This document shows, in pieces, positions 23,373 through 32,914 of a DNA stretch of 64,000 nt. Origin of the DNA: Synergistaceae bacterium (lineage in GTDB: Bacteria; Synergistota; Synergistia; Synergistales; Aminobacteriaceae); assembly GCA_031280635.1 (NCBI GenBank), contig JAITGK010000102.1:1-64000 (forward strand). Reading direction: 5' to 3'. How positions within the stretch are numbered: the first letter of the stretch is position 1; each line of letters begins with the position of its first letter. The position numbers and the translations under genes are program-made. The notes beneath the pieces are model-generated. The model was not told the DNA's origin, searched no databases, and saw only the letters and a list, made by a program, of their open reading frames with translations.

Positions 23373-23756
23373 ATGAGCGATGTTATCGTAAGAGCGGTTG
23401 TCTTCAGCTGCATCGCCTTTTCGATTGTTTTCATCGTCCTGGGCGGCCTTACGCTGGTGATCTACGCCATGCGGATGCTGACGGGCGGCGGGGAGAAAAC
23501 CGCCGGATCGGCGGCGCCCAAGGAGGCCGCGAAACCGGCGTTGTCAACACCGGCGTTCGCGCCAGCGGCAAACGTGAAGGCCCAGCACGTGGCGGCGATC
23601 ACGGCGGCCATCCTGACCATGACGCAGGGTCGGGGCAGGATCATGAGCATTTCTCCCGTTGGGGGCTCTTCTTTGTGGAACACCACTCAGCGCTGGCGGG
23701 CCATGGCCATCGTAGAGGCCAACGCTCGGACTCTCGCGCCCTCTTGGAAGCGCTGA
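23373..23756 (+). CDS. mmdD: Sodium-pump decarboxylase gamma (OadG/MmdD-like) subunit
   Basis: The 127-residue subunit has one N-terminal membrane helix (residues 5-33) followed by a Gly/Ala/Pro-rich linker. A conserved C-terminal segment reads HVAAITAAILTM near residue 70 and PVGGSSLWNT near 90. The gamma subunit anchors and assembles the complex and is typical of the OadG family. It lies 18 bp after mmdA with AAGGAGGACG as RBS. Confidence 0.85.
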   Translation: MSDVIVRAVVFSCIAFSIVFIVLGGLTLVIYAMRMLTGGGEKTAGSAAPKEAAKPALSTPAFAPAANVKAQHVAAITAAILTMTQGRGRIMSISPVGGSSLWNTTQRWRAMAIVEANARTLAPSWKR

Positions 23757-23840
23757 GGAAAATCGTAAGCATAAACAAACCGAACGCGGCGCGGCATTCA
23801 AACAAAAATTGAAAAAATCAGGAAAGGGGTTTTGTGGGAT

Positions 23841-24236
23841 ATGAGCGCGAAATACAAGGTAACGGTTGATGGTACGGCGTACACGGTCGAGGTCGAGGAA
23901 CTAGGAGGAGGGTCTTCTTTCACGCCCGTAGCCCGCGCGGCGGCTCCCGCTCCTACAGCGGCGCCTGCGACCCCCGTCGCCCCAGCGGTTCCCGCTCCCG
24001 CGGCGGCGCCTGTAGCGGCTGGGGCCGCGGTGATCGAGGCCCCTATGCCCGGCAAGGTGCTGGACGTGAAGGTCTCTGTGGGCGCGTCCGTCAAGAACGG
24101 CGACCTGGTGTTGCTGTTGGAGGCCATGAAGATGGAAAACGAGATTTTCAGCACCGCGTCGGGCACTGTCAAGGAGGTTCGCGTTAAAAGCGGGGATTCC
24201 GTCAACACCGGGGATGTCCTGATAGTTATTGGATAA
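23841..24236 (+). CDS. mmdC: Biotin carboxyl carrier protein of the decarboxylase
   Basis: The 131-residue biotinyl protein has a short N-terminal strand region (YKVTVDGTAYTVEVEE), then an Ala/Pro-rich flexible linker of about 40 residues. The biotinyl domain carries the canonical LLLEAMKMENEI, with the modified Lys near residue 96. It carries CO2 from MmdA to MmdB at the membrane. ATG 23841 is preferred over an in-frame TTG at 23832, which sits too close to the AAAGGGG RBS. Confidence 0.92.
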   Translation: MSAKYKVTVDGTAYTVEVEELGGGSSFTPVARAAAPAPTAAPATPVAPAVPAPAAAPVAAGAAVIEAPMPGKVLDVKVSVGASVKNGDLVLLLEAMKMENEIFSTASGTVKEVRVKSGDSVNTGDVLIVIG

Positions 24237-24278
24237 CTCCTGAAAATTTTCCCCGAAATTTTTTAGGAGGTATCGCCT

Positions 24279-25469
24279 ATGGAAATGTATTTGAAGTCAA
24301 TTGGCGACCTGGCGGCCCAGTCGGGCTTCTCGGCGCTGTTTAAGTTCAACGTCCAGTTTGGTTCGGTTCTGCTGCCAGGATACGCCATTATGCTTGTCGT
24401 ATCGCTGATTCTGCTTTACCTAGCCATTGGCAGGGGCTTTGAGCCCCTGTTGTTGGTGCCCATCGCCTTTGGCGCGCTGCTGGTCAACCTGCCGTTGTCG
24501 GGCATTACGGACGCGGCGAACGAGGCCGCGGGTACCAGCGCTGGGTTCTTGCACTACGTCTACTACGGGGCGCAGCACGAGATCTACCCTATTATCATCT
24601 TCTTAGGTATTGGGGCACTGACGGACTTCGGGCCGCTCTTGGCCAATCCCATCACCTTCCTGTTGGGCGCGGCGGCGCAGTTCGGGGTTTTCGTGGCGTT
24701 CATTGGGGCCAACTGGCTGGGCTTCAACCTCAAAGAAGCCGCTAGCATCGGCATCATTGGCGGCGCGGACGGTCCGACCAGCATTTATCTGACCATGAAG
24801 CTGGGGCAGTCGCAAATTTTGCCGGCCATCGCCGTGGCGGCCTACAGCTACATGTCCCTGGTACCTCTGATTCAGCCGCCTTTCATCAAGTTTTTCACAT
24901 CGAAAAAAGACCGGGCTATTCGTATGGCTCAACTCCGTCCGGTCTCCAAAAAAGAGCGGATTCTCTTCCCCATCATCTGCACGATAGTGGCGGGGCTGGT
25001 GCTCCCCGCCTGCGTTCCTCTGGTGGGGATGTTGATGTTCGGCAACCTGTTGCGGGAGTGCGGCGTGACCGAGCGCCTGAGTCAGGCCGCTCAGAATGAG
25101 ATACTGAACATCACCACCGTGTTTCTGGGGCTGGCGGTGGGTAGCACGATGAGCGCGGAAAAGTTTCTCACGCCTGAAACCCTTAAAATTATTATGCTGG
25201 GCTTGATCGCCTTCACCTTCAGTACAGTAGGCGGGGTGCTCTTTGGACAGATCATGAAGATTTTGAGTGGTGGGCGTATTAACCCGATGATCGGCTCGGC
25301 GGGAGTCTCTGCCGTTCCCATGGCGGCGCGGGTGGTGCAGAAGGTTTCTCAGACGGAAAACCCTGGCAGCTACCTCTTGATGCACGCTATGGGGCCTAAC
25401 GTGGCCGGCGTCATCGGTACGGCGGTGGCGGCGGGCGTTCTGCTGACGCTCCTGACGATGAACCCGTAA
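24279..25469 (+). CDS. mmdB: Sodium-pump decarboxylase beta (OadB/MmdB) subunit
   Basis: The 396-residue polytopic membrane protein decarboxylates carboxybiotin and couples this to Na+ export. Visible features are the family motifs [19 protein letters not shown] near residue 106, [14 protein letters not shown] near 158 (containing the Asp central to Na+ transport in this family), [16 protein letters not shown] near 270 and an [11 protein letters not shown] segment. Order mmdA-D-C-B matches characterised methylmalonyl-CoA decarboxylase operons. The RBS is TTAGGAGG. A bidirectional terminator follows. Confidence 0.93.
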   Translation: MEMYLKSIGDLAAQSGFSALFKFNVQFGSVLLPGYAIMLVVSLILLYLAIGRGFEPLLLVPIAFGALLVNLPLSGITDAANEAAGTSAGFLHYVYYGAQHEIYPIIIFLGIGALTDFGPLLANPITFLLGAAAQFGVFVAFIGANWLGFNLKEAASIGIIGGADGPTSIYLTMKLGQSQILPAIAVAAYSYMSLVPLIQPPFIKFFTSKKDRAIRMAQLRPVSKKERILFPIICTIVAGLVLPACVPLVGMLMFGNLLRECGVTERLSQAAQNEILNITTVFLGLAVGSTMSAEKFLTPETLKIIMLGLIAFTFSTVGGVLFGQIMKILSGGRINPMIGSAGVSAVPMAARVVQKVSQTENPGSYLLMHAMGPNVAGVIGTAVAAGVLLTLLTMNP

Positions 25470-25477
25470 GAAAAACG

Positions 25478-25513
25478 AAAAACGCCGGGGGAGCAGCCCT
25501 CGGCGTTTTTTTT
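25478..25513. terminator. Bidirectional intrinsic terminator between mmdB and codY
   Basis: AAAAACGCCG (25478-25487) pairs with CGGCGTTTTT (25501-25510) plus GGG/CCC inside, with T-runs on both strands. It serves the convergent mmdADCB and hslVU-codY transcripts. Confidence 0.85.
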
Positions 25514-25540
25514 GAGCCACGATAGTGGCCCCCACTTTTC

Positions 25541-26383
25541 TCAATAGTTTACTCGAGGAGAGGTGGCCTCACCCAGCTCTTCCACAAAGAAGGGACTTAG
25601 TACCTTGATGTAGGTACCCTTCATCCCCAGGCTGCGGCTTTCGATCAGACCCGCGCTCTCCAATTTGCGGAGGGCGTTTACAATGACGCTCCGCGTCACC
25701 CCCACCCGGTCAGCTACCTTGCTGGCTATCGCGATGCCCTCGGAGCCGTCTAGCTCGGCAATGATGTGCTTCATAGACTCCACCTCGGAGTAAGAAAGCG
25801 CCCGCATCGCCATCTGTACAGCCAAACGATCCCTGGAACGCTCTTCAAGGGTTCTGTTCCTGTCGTTCAGCATTTCCACGCCCACAAGGGTTCCCAGGTA
25901 CTCCGCTAGTAGAATATCCTTGGTGGAGAAGGGCTCCCGAGGCCGCGCCAACACCACCGTGCCCAGCCGTTCCGCGGCGCCGTGAATGGGCACGCACAGA
26001 AGGTACTTCTCCAGCGCGCGTTTCCCCTCGTCGTCGAACAGGTACGCGTCCTCGTCGTTGACCTCCGATTCGCGGAAACGGTTGAGTTTCTCGACAAACT
26101 CCTCCGGCATGTATCCGTCCTTCATCAGGTCGGTCAAAGTCCACGAGGTGTAGTCCGGCGCCCAAGCGTAGCCCAGCACCTTGCCGTTCCTCGCCAGAAT
26201 GTACACGTTCGCCGTCAAAAACTCACACAAAAGTTTTGCCAGATGGATGTAATCCAGCGCCTCCCCGTCCCCGCGGTTTTGAAGCGCGCGCCCTACCTCG
26301 CGGGTCTTTTCCAGCAGGTCCTTCAGGACGTTACCGTCCTTCGCCACGTCACCGTCTTTGATTTCCCTGTCCATATTGCTCAT
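25541..26383 (-). CDS. codY: GTP- and branched-chain amino acid-sensing repressor CodY
   Basis: CodY represses amino-acid synthesis and uptake genes when GTP and Ile/Leu/Val are abundant. The 280-residue protein has an N-terminal GAF domain (about residues 30-180; YILARNGKVLGYAW near 68). The C-terminal winged HTH reads ASKVADRVGVTRSVIVNAL near 224, then LESAGLIESRSLGMKGTYIK, almost textbook CodY. The start at 26383 is chosen for GAGGAGGAAGG upstream; an in-frame ATG at 26401 is less likely. Gene order hslV-hslU-codY matches the clp/cod operon of Bacillus, without codV/xerC. The leu operon in this window is a natural target candidate. Confidence 0.92.
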   Translation of the reverse strand: MSNMDREIKDGDVAKDGNVLKDLLEKTREVGRALQNRGDGEALDYIHLAKLLCEFLTANVYILARNGKVLGYAWAPDYTSWTLTDLMKDGYMPEEFVEKLNRFRESEVNDEDAYLFDDEGKRALEKYLLCVPIHGAAERLGTVVLARPREPFSTKDILLAEYLGTLVGVEMLNDRNRTLEERSRDRLAVQMAMRALSYSEVESMKHIIAELDGSEGIAIASKVADRVGVTRSVIVNALRKLESAGLIESRSLGMKGTYIKVLSPFFVEELGEATSPRVNY

Positions 26384-26546
26384 AACCTTCCTCCTCGACA
26401 CTCCAAATGTCTTTCGCCGACGGGCTCGCCGGTTCCTCCTTCACGCGAATTTTAAGAATTATGTTGCGTTCGCAAACTCTCCGGCGTCAAATTCTATCAG
26501 AATTTTACACATAAATTCGAATTTTGGGAACCGGTTTCCGCGCTTT
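26384..26546 (-). promoter_or_regulatory. codY upstream region with AAATTCT-ATC-AGAATTT palindrome
   Basis: A perfect 7-bp inverted repeat with a 3-bp spacer lies at 26489-26505. On the minus strand it overlaps a possible -10 (TAGAAT). It could be an operator for autoregulation, although it departs from the published CodY consensus. AATTTTAAGAATTAT at 26449-26463 shows about 11 of 15 matches to that consensus. Confidence 0.35.
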
Positions 26547-26631
26547 TTAGAGTCGTTGACTCTTTTACGAACAAAACCTTAGTTATGAGCATTTCATACG
26601 CTATTTTGTTCATAGTTACGCAATCCGCTAT
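26547..26631 (-). repeat. Dispersed intergenic repeat, type II, copy G
   Basis: It is a minus-orientation copy between hslU and codY, related to copy E: the shared parts are TTTTACGAACAAAA..., TTATGAGC and GTTACGCAATCCGCTATA. Its terminal hairpin is AGAGTC-GTT-GACTCT, with both arms changed together compared with AGAGCC/GGCTCT of the other copies. This compensatory change supports a structured RNA or DNA hairpin. Confidence 0.8.
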
Positions 26632-26685
26632 ACACAGAACGCCGCAAGTTTTTTGGAGATTTCGACATAAACATAAACCCTTATT

Positions 26686-28146
26686 TTACAAAAGGTATCG
26701 GCGAATATCCCTATTTTCGACTAAACAATTCAGCCTATTCCGTACAAAATCCGCGTCGATGTCAATGGCGTCTTTGGGCTCGTCGCAGGCGGAGAAGCTG
26801 ATCTCCTCCAAGAGCTGCTCCAACATGGTATGGAGGCGACGCGCGCCAATGTCCTCCATCTCCGCGTTCATCTTGCTGGCGAGGACCGCGATCTCGCGAG
26901 TGGCGTCCTCCGAGAAGAGCAGGGCGGTTCCCTCTGTGGCAATCAGCGCGGTGTACTGCTTCAGGAGGCTGTTTTCGGGCTCTGTGAGGATCTGTCGCAG
27001 GTTTTCCCAGCTCAGGGGCTGAAGCTCAACGCGAATGGGAAAGCGCCCCTGAAGTTCGGGAATTAGGTCCGAGGGCTTCACGCCAGAGAACGCGCCTGCC
27101 GCGATGAAGAGGATGTGGTCGGTTTTAACCGGGCCGTAGCGAGTCTGCACGGAGGAGCCCTCCACGATGGGCAGGAGGTCTCTTTGGACGCCCTCACGGC
27201 TCACATCAGGACTAGAGCCGCCGCCCTTCGCTACGATCTTGTCGATCTCGTCCAGAAAGACGATGCCATCTTCTTGGGCTTTTTCGAGTGCTTCCTGAGA
27301 CAGGGCCTCGGCGTCGATCAGTTTTTCGGCTTCTTCCGCCGTCAGGACACGTCGTGCTTCGGAGACCTTCATCCGACGTTTTTTGGACTTTTTCGGCAGC
27401 ATTCCGCCCAATATCTCGCTCAGGTTGATTCCCATAGAGTCCATCCCCGACGCGCCCAGGAGGGGTATCCCCACGATGGAACTCTCCGAGACGTCGATAT
27501 CCACCTCCCGGTTGTCCAAGCGATCCTGTTTCAGCATCGTTAGGAGCTTGGCGCGGGTAGCCTCGTTCTTCTGAGCGTCCTCGGAGCGATGGTCTTCGTC
27601 TGAGTCCTGAGACTCTCCTCCGCTCCCGAACACCCGCATAATGTCCGGAACGGAGATTTTCCTGTCGCTCCGCGGCAACATCGCGTCTACTAAACGCTGC
27701 TCGGCGCGGTCACGGGCGGGCTCCTGCACGTCCGCCAACATTCGTTTACGCACCATGGCCACGGCGGATTCCACCAGGTCGCGGATCATGGACTCCACGT
27801 CGCGCCCCACGTAGCCCACCTCCGTAAACTTCGTGGCTTCCACCTTGATGAAAGGGGCCTGCACCAAGGCGGCGAGTCGCCGGGCGATCTCCGTTTTGCC
27901 CACGCCAGTGGGTCCCACCATCAAGATGTTCTTGGGGCTTATCTCTCGCGCCATCTCGACGGGCAGTTTCTTGCGCCGCACCCGATTGCGCAACGCCACG
28001 GCCACAGCCCGCTTGGCCTTTTCCTGTCCCACGATATAGCGGTCCAGATACTCCACCACCCGCGACGGGGTTAGGGAGTCATGTTTTAGGTCAACGGTCG
28101 CGTTCCGCCCGGCCTCCGTGACTGGCGTTACATCCAATCCGCTCAT
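26686..28146 (-). CDS. hslU: ATP-dependent protease ATPase subunit HslU (ClpY)
   Basis: HslU unfolds substrates and feeds them to HslV. The 486-residue AAA+ protein has the IVGQEKAKRAVAVALRNR segment near residue 40, Walker A GPTGVGKTE near 76 and the GYVGRDVESMIRDL pore region near 108. Walker B IVFLDEIDK lies near 270, followed by a sensor region and a C-terminal RRLHTMLEQLLEEISF segment. The start at 28146 overlaps the hslV stop (ATGA) with GGAGG upstream; a longer frame to 28191 lies within hslV. Confidence 0.95.
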   Translation of the reverse strand: MSGLDVTPVTEAGRNATVDLKHDSLTPSRVVEYLDRYIVGQEKAKRAVAVALRNRVRRKKLPVEMAREISPKNILMVGPTGVGKTEIARRLAALVQAPFIKVEATKFTEVGYVGRDVESMIRDLVESAVAMVRKRMLADVQEPARDRAEQRLVDAMLPRSDRKISVPDIMRVFGSGGESQDSDEDHRSEDAQKNEATRAKLLTMLKQDRLDNREVDIDVSESSIVGIPLLGASGMDSMGINLSEILGGMLPKKSKKRRMKVSEARRVLTAEEAEKLIDAEALSQEALEKAQEDGIVFLDEIDKIVAKGGGSSPDVSREGVQRDLLPIVEGSSVQTRYGPVKTDHILFIAAGAFSGVKPSDLIPELQGRFPIRVELQPLSWENLRQILTEPENSLLKQYTALIATEGTALLFSEDATREIAVLASKMNAEMEDIGARRLHTMLEQLLEEISFSACDEPKDAIDIDADFVRNRLNCLVENRDIRRYLL

Positions 28147-28685
28147 TCTTCCAATACCTCCAAAGTTACCACGCTGTCGGTGTAAATACATATCTCCGAG
28201 GCAAGTTCTATCGCGCGCTTGGCGACTCGGGGCACGGGCCAGTCTGTGGCCTCGCGGAACGCCCGCGCCGCGGCCAGCGCGTAGCCCGACCCCGACCCTA
28301 TCGAAGCCACGTCGCCCTCCGGCTCAAAGACGTCCCCAGCCCCACTCAGAAGCAGCGTCGCGCCCGCGTCGGCCACCAACATCATGGCCTCCAAACGACG
28401 CAGGGCCTTGTCCAGCCGCCACTGTCTCACCAGCTCCACGGCGCTCCGGGTCAAGTCGCCCTTACACTGTTCCAGACGCTCCTCGAAGCGCTCCAAAAGC
28501 GTCATGGCGTCAGCGGTGCTTCCCGCGAAACCCGCCAGCACCTTCTCGTTGTATAACTTGCGGACTTTTTTGGCGTTGGTCTTGATGATCTGAGAACCCA
28601 ACGTTATCTGCCCGTCGCCCGCCATGGCCACGGTCTTCCCGCTCCTCACGCACACGATTGTCGTTCCCTCAAACAGAGTCTTCAT
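28143..28685 (-). CDS. hslV: ATP-dependent protease peptidase subunit HslV (ClpQ)
   Basis: The 180-residue proteasome-like peptidase forms a double hexamer capped by HslU. A short propeptide MKTLFEG precedes TTIVCVRSG, whose first Thr should become the N-terminal nucleophile after processing. Similar propeptides occur in thermophile HslV. Also visible are VAMAGDGQITLG near residue 19, VLAGFAGSTADAMTL near 49 and SIGSGSGYALAAARA near 127. It is the first gene of hslV-hslU-codY. Confidence 0.95.
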   Translation of the reverse strand: MKTLFEGTTIVCVRSGKTVAMAGDGQITLGSQIIKTNAKKVRKLYNEKVLAGFAGSTADAMTLLERFEERLEQCKGDLTRSAVELVRQWRLDKALRRLEAMMLVADAGATLLLSGAGDVFEPEGDVASIGSGSGYALAAARAFREATDWPVPRVAKRAIELASEICIYTDSVVTLEVLEE

Positions 28686-28829
28686 CTCCTATTCCAGAGG
28701 CCCCACAGCTTTCAATTTTTCAGGAAACACGGGATTCTTAAAGGTTGCGGGCCCTTAAGCAGAATCTTTTCGCAAGACGAAATCCCAAGAAGTTTATTTT
28801 ATCAGCGTTTCATCGATCCGCAAAGCAAT

Positions 28830-29291
28830 ATGTTGCCTCCTCTCCGTCGTCTTTGGAAAAACTGTGAACGTATCGCAAAGCGTTTTTACGTCCTCCTATA
28901 CCTGTCCATCCGGCAGGCGGGCGAACATCTTTTCAAGAGTGAGGACTGTTTCAAAACAATGAAAAGCACTCTTGAGGTAAGGCCCGTGTTCCACTGGTCA
29001 GCCAAAAGAATCTGCGGGCACTTTGTATCGTGTTACATGGCGTTTTTTATGGGCAGGATGCTGGAGATTCTGCTGAAAAGGAAAGGCACACCCGTAAGCG
29101 CAGAGCGAATCATGGAATCGATTGCCGGAGCGATGGTTTGCTCGTTTGAAGTGAACGGCAAACCTTGTTATCTGAAGTGTAAAACCAGTGAAACAGCCGA
29201 ACAGATTTTCTCCGTCACCGGAATGAAAAAACTTCCGAATCTCATGACCTCGAAAGTTTTGAATCGACTGCTTCAACTGAATGTTGTATAA
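28830..29291 (+). pseudogene. C-terminal remnant of an IS1634/IS4-group transposase
   Basis: From about 28917 the translation reads LFKSEDCFKTMKSTLEVRPVFHW, then ICGHFVSCYMAFFMGRMLEI. This matches the end of IS1634-type DDE transposases (the E-containing region and its following helix). Everything upstream, including both catalytic Asp, is missing, and no inverted-repeat ends were found. The first 30 or so codons of the open frame do not look like transposase. It is a dead insertion relic. Confidence 0.7.
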
Positions 29292-29344
29292 ATCCTGAAA
29301 GCCTTCAATCCTGAAAGTGCCCTGTACATCACATTTTCCTGTTT

Positions 29345-29542
29345 TTAACTGTCAAAGTCGGGATAAAGTATGTCGCGGAGTACGTCATAAAGATCCACTT
29401 CTTGTGAGCGCGTCTTCTTTTTTAGGAAGTCCAAATCTCGTGAGATTTGGTTAAACCACTCTCCGCTTACATCTCTGTCATATGCCTTACGCGTATATTT
29501 CTTCTTCCGTCTGTTTTTAACTTGGCTTTTAGTATATCTCAT
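29345..29542 (-). CDS. Small basic hypothetical protein
   Basis: This would be a 65-residue Lys/Arg-rich protein (MRYTKSQVKNRRKKKY at the N terminus, acidic C terminus). No convincing Shine-Dalgarno precedes ATG 29542, and a TTG two codons earlier is no better. It lies between the transposase remnant and pnp and could be real or part of the decayed insertion. It is not recognised. Confidence 0.25.
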   Translation of the reverse strand: MRYTKSQVKNRRKKKYTRKAYDRDVSGEWFNQISRDLDFLKKKTRSQEVDLYDVLRDILYPDFDS

Positions 29543-29551
29543 TTGCAAGAG

Positions 29552-29656
29552 TTTTTAGACAGACTTTAAGCGATCTGAATTGCATAAATTATTAGTATGG
29601 TTAAGTTGGCTCTTGTCTCTCTTCTTTTGAAAAGATTTTAGACACACTCTAAGGCG
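29552..29656. repeat. Imperfect direct repeat TTTTAGACA-ACT-TAAG upstream of pnp
   Basis: TTTTAGACAGACTTTAAGCGA near 29553-29573 is repeated as TTTTAGACACACTCTAAGG near 29636, about 84 bp apart. It may be the footprint of a removed element next to the transposase relic. Confidence 0.45.
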
Positions 29657-29757
29657 AAGTCGTTGTAGCGTCAAGCTTGGTAGAAGCCTCGAAAATGTGT
29701 TATCCTACCTTATATATGGATAAGACGCTGAAGGAATATTGAGGAGGAATGCGCGCA

Positions 29758-32061
29758 ATGGAGAAAGAATTTTCCGTGCGAATTGGCGAGAAGCCGCTGG
29801 TGTTTCGCACGGGCAGGATGGCAAAACAGGCAAACGGCGCCGTCATGGCGTCCCACGGTGAAACGGTGATCTTGACCACGGCCTGCGTGACGGACACTGC
29901 GCGGACGGGCATAGATTTTTTCCCCCTGTTGGTGGACTTCGAGGAACGCTACTACTCCGCCGGTAAGATACCGGGGGGATTCATCAAACGGGAGGGCCGC
30001 CCCAGCGAGTCAGCGATACTCAGCGCCCGCGTCATCGATCGATCGATTCGCTCTCTTTTCAGTGACTTGATGCGCAACGACGTCCACGTAGTCGCCACGG
30101 TCATGTCGGTAGACCAGGTTTATCCCCCCAATGTCCTGGCCATCAACGGCGCTTCCGCAGCGCTGGCGATCTCCGGAATCCCCTGGAGCGGGCCCGTGGG
30201 GGCCGTGAGGATCGGCCTCATCGACGGCAAGTTGGTTGTCAACCCCTCCGAGGAACAAATGGCCCTCTCCGCCCTTGACCTGCTGGTGGCGGGACACAAA
30301 GACGGCATCACCATGGTGGAGTCCGGCGCTGATCAGGTCTCCGAGGAGTTGCTGGTGGACGCCCTGGAGCTGGCGCAAAGTGAGATAAGAAAACTGATTG
30401 CCCTGTTCCTCCGCATGAAAGAGGAGGTGGGTAAGCCGGAAGTGGAGATTGCCGCCCCACCGTCCTACCCGGAGGTGGACGCCTGGATCGAGGAGAATTT
30501 GGCCCCAGTTATTGACGCCGCCGTCCGCGTCCATGAAAAAAAACCGCGTTCTGAAAAAATCGCCGAGGCCAAGAAGCGCGCCAAGGAGCGCTTTGCGGAG
30601 TCCCACCCCGGCCTGGGCGACTACATCTCCGAAGCCATCGACCAATGCGTCAAGAAAATCATGCGATCAATTATTGTAAACGAGGGCGTTCGGGCGGACG
30701 GCCGCGCTATGAACCAGCTCCGCGACATTGAGTGCGAGCTGGGCGTGTTGCCGCGCGTGCACGGTTCAGCGCTCTTCACCCGCGGCGAGACCCAGACCCT
30801 GGCCGTGACGACCCTGGGCATGGTCGGCGAGGACGACCAGGTACTGGACGGAATCAAACTGGACGAGCCGGCCAAACGCTTCATACTTCATTATAACTTC
30901 CCACCGTATTCCGTGGGCGAGGTGCGCCCCATGCGAGGCCCCGGCCGTCGCGAGATCGGTCACGGGGCCCTGGCTGAACGCGCGCTGCGCTACGTTATTC
31001 CCTCGGAGGGGGAGTTTCCCTACGTCATTCGCGTCGTTTCAGATATTTTGGAGTCCAACGGCTCCAGCTCCCAGGCCAGCATCTGCGGGGGCAGCCTGTC
31101 GATGATGCACGCGGGCGTGCCCCTGCGCAAACACGTCGCGGGCGTGGCGATGGGTCTCATTAAGGAAGGAGAGAAGGTCCAGATCCTCACCGACATACAG
31201 GGCCTGGAAGACCACTATGGCGACATGGACTTCAAGGTAGCGGGAACGCGGGACGGCGTGACTGCCCTTCAAATGGACAACAAGGCGGGCGGCGTCACTC
31301 GGGAGATTTTGCAAAAAGCGCTCTCTCAGGCCCGCGAAGCGAGACTGCAAATCCTGGACAAGATGGACGCGCGCATTTCCACCCCGCTGAACCTGTCGCC
31401 CAGCGCGCCCCGGGTCCATAAAACGGCTATCGATCCCGAAAAAATTCGAGACGTCATTGGTCCCGGCGGAAAGGTGATACGGGGCATCACCCAAAGGACG
31501 GGGGTCAAGATCAACGTGGAAGACTCCGGGAACATCAGCATTGCCGGCCCCACGCAAGAACAAGTGAACGAGGCGTTGTCCATCATTCGGGGCCTCACCA
31601 AGAACTTGGAGGCGGGCGAGATATACTGCGGCGCCGTGACGCGGCTCATGGCCTTCGGGGCCTTCGTGGAGTGTCTGCCCGGCAAGGAGGGTCTGCTGCA
31701 CCTGAGTGAGATCAGCGCGCGCCGCATCCCAAAGGTGGAGGACGTTTTCAAGCCCGGCGACAGAGTGCTTGTAATGGTCAAGGAGATCGACGACATGGGT
31801 CGAGTGAACCTGACGCGCCGCCGTATCGTGTCGGATGAACCGAAGGTGGCGGCCGCCGGGTTCGCTCACTGTCTGCCCGATGAGCGCGAGCGTGAGAACC
31901 TCATCGAGAGCGTTTCGGGAAACTCCCCCGCCGCTCCCCACTACGACCGCGACCGCGCTGACCGTGAACGTGGCGAGCGCGGTGATAGAGGCGGCGACCG
32001 CGATCGCGGCGATAGGGGGCGCCGTCCTTACAGCGGAAGGCCTCCCAGAAGGGACTACTGA
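29758..32061 (+). CDS. pnp: Polyribonucleotide nucleotidyltransferase (PNPase)
   Basis: PNPase is a phosphorolytic 3'-5' exoribonuclease of mRNA decay. The 767-residue product has two RNase PH domains: one at residues 1-210 with [21 protein letters not shown], and one from about 300 with [12 protein letters not shown] and [17 protein letters not shown] domain follows near 555 ([17 protein letters not shown]) and an S1 domain near 620 ([14 protein letters not shown]). The tail after residue 700 is Arg/Asp/Gly-rich with DRDRGDRG-like repeats, which is longer than usual. ATG 29758 is chosen because the GAGGAGGA RBS would be too close to ATG 29749. rpsO is not upstream, unlike many genomes. Confidence 0.95.
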   Translation: MEKEFSVRIGEKPLVFRTGRMAKQANGAVMASHGETVILTTACVTDTARTGIDFFPLLVDFEERYYSAGKIPGGFIKREGRPSESAILSARVIDRSIRSLFSDLMRNDVHVVATVMSVDQVYPPNVLAINGASAALAISGIPWSGPVGAVRIGLIDGKLVVNPSEEQMALSALDLLVAGHKDGITMVESGADQVSEELLVDALELAQSEIRKLIALFLRMKEEVGKPEVEIAAPPSYPEVDAWIEENLAPVIDAAVRVHEKKPRSEKIAEAKKRAKERFAESHPGLGDYISEAIDQCVKKIMRSIIVNEGVRADGRAMNQLRDIECELGVLPRVHGSALFTRGETQTLAVTTLGMVGEDDQVLDGIKLDEPAKRFILHYNFPPYSVGEVRPMRGPGRREIGHGALAERALRYVIPSEGEFPYVIRVVSDILESNGSSSQASICGGSLSMMHAGVPLRKHVAGVAMGLIKEGEKVQILTDIQGLEDHYGDMDFKVAGTRDGVTALQMDNKAGGVTREILQKALSQAREARLQILDKMDARISTPLNLSPSAPRVHKTAIDPEKIRDVIGPGGKVIRGITQRTGVKINVEDSGNISIAGPTQEQVNEALSIIRGLTKNLEAGEIYCGAVTRLMAFGAFVECLPGKEGLLHLSEISARRIPKVEDVFKPGDRVLVMVKEIDDMGRVNLTRRRIVSDEPKVAAAGFAHCLPDERERENLIESVSGNSPAAPHYDRDRADRERGERGDRGGDRDRGDRGRRPYSGRPPRRDY

Positions 32062-32065
32062 GACC

Positions 32066-32509
32066 GTGTCCGTATCGGTTTCTATAACTCGTTCCGGGCG
32101 TGCGAGGGAGTTTCCCCTGCCGGATTACGCCACGCCCGGCTCGGCTGGGTTAGACGTTCGGGCGTCGAAGGGACTTGTTCTGCGGCCTGGCGAGAGGGCG
32201 TTGGTACCGACAGGCGTCCATATCGCGCTCCCCGCCGGGTACGAGGCTCAGGTGCGGCCCCGGAGCGGTCTGGCCCTGAAATACGGTATCGTTCTGCCCA
32301 ACAGTCCTGGCACGATCGATTCCGACTACAGGGGCGAGATAGGCGTGATTTTGCTGAACTTGGGCGACGCGCCCTTCACGATTGAGCCAGGCGACCGCAT
32401 CGCTCAGATCGTAGTTGCCCCTGTCACCCGCGTGGAGTGGGTGGAAGTGGACGCCTTGGACGAGACAGAACGCGGCCCAAACGGCTTTGGCAGTACGCGG
32501 CGGAAATAG
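32066..32509 (+). CDS. dut: dUTP diphosphatase
   Basis: It hydrolyses dUTP to dUMP and PPi. The product of about 147 residues contains all five trimeric dUTPase motifs: [46 protein letters not shown] and the C-terminal [11 protein letters not shown]. In the last motif one Gly is replaced by Asn. The start is GTG 32066, just after the pnp stop; AGAAGGG lies 13 nt upstream, so the exact start is tentative. Confidence 0.92.
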   Translation: MSVSVSITRSGRAREFPLPDYATPGSAGLDVRASKGLVLRPGERALVPTGVHIALPAGYEAQVRPRSGLALKYGIVLPNSPGTIDSDYRGEIGVILLNLGDAPFTIEPGDRIAQIVVAPVTRVEWVEVDALDETERGPNGFGSTRRK

Positions 32510-32535
32510 ACGGGGGCAAGAGGAGATTACTCAAG

Positions 32536-32913
32536 GTGCTGGTTCGAAAAGAATTTACATTTGACGCGGCGCACAACCTTGTTCGCTACCACGGGAAATG
32601 CGAGGCTCTGCACGGTCACACCTATCGTTTGGCCGTAGAACTGGAGGGAGCCCCGGACGAGGAGGGAATGGTTCTCGACTTCGCGAAACTGGCGCAGGTG
32701 GTGAGGGAGCGTGTGGTGTCGCGCCTGGATCACGCCTATATCAACGAGCTCATCGCGCAGCCAACAGCGGAGAACATCGCCGGCTGGGCCTGGGAGCGGA
32801 TCGAAGCGGAGCTTTCCTGTTCCAACTGCAGGCTCTACCGAGTGGAGGTCTGGGAGACGCCCACAAGCTGCGCCGTTCTCAGAGCTGACGATCGGACGGA
32901 AAAGAGGCCGTAA
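32536..32913 (+). CDS. queD: 6-carboxytetrahydropterin synthase
   Basis: QueD makes 6-carboxy-5,6,7,8-tetrahydropterin from dihydroneopterin triphosphate in queuosine/7-deazapurine synthesis. The 125-residue product has FTFDAAHNL with the zinc-binding His and a catalytic-Cys segment GKCEALHGHTY (two more zinc His). The later LDHAYINEL and PTAENIAGWAW segments are also typical. GTG 32536 follows AAGAGGAGAT. FolE2 directly downstream makes the substrate from GTP. QueC and QueE are not in the window. Confidence 0.92.
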   Translation: MLVRKEFTFDAAHNLVRYHGKCEALHGHTYRLAVELEGAPDEEGMVLDFAKLAQVVRERVVSRLDHAYINELIAQPTAENIAGWAWERIEAELSCSNCRLYRVEVWETPTSCAVLRADDRTEKRP

Positions 32914-32914
32914 A

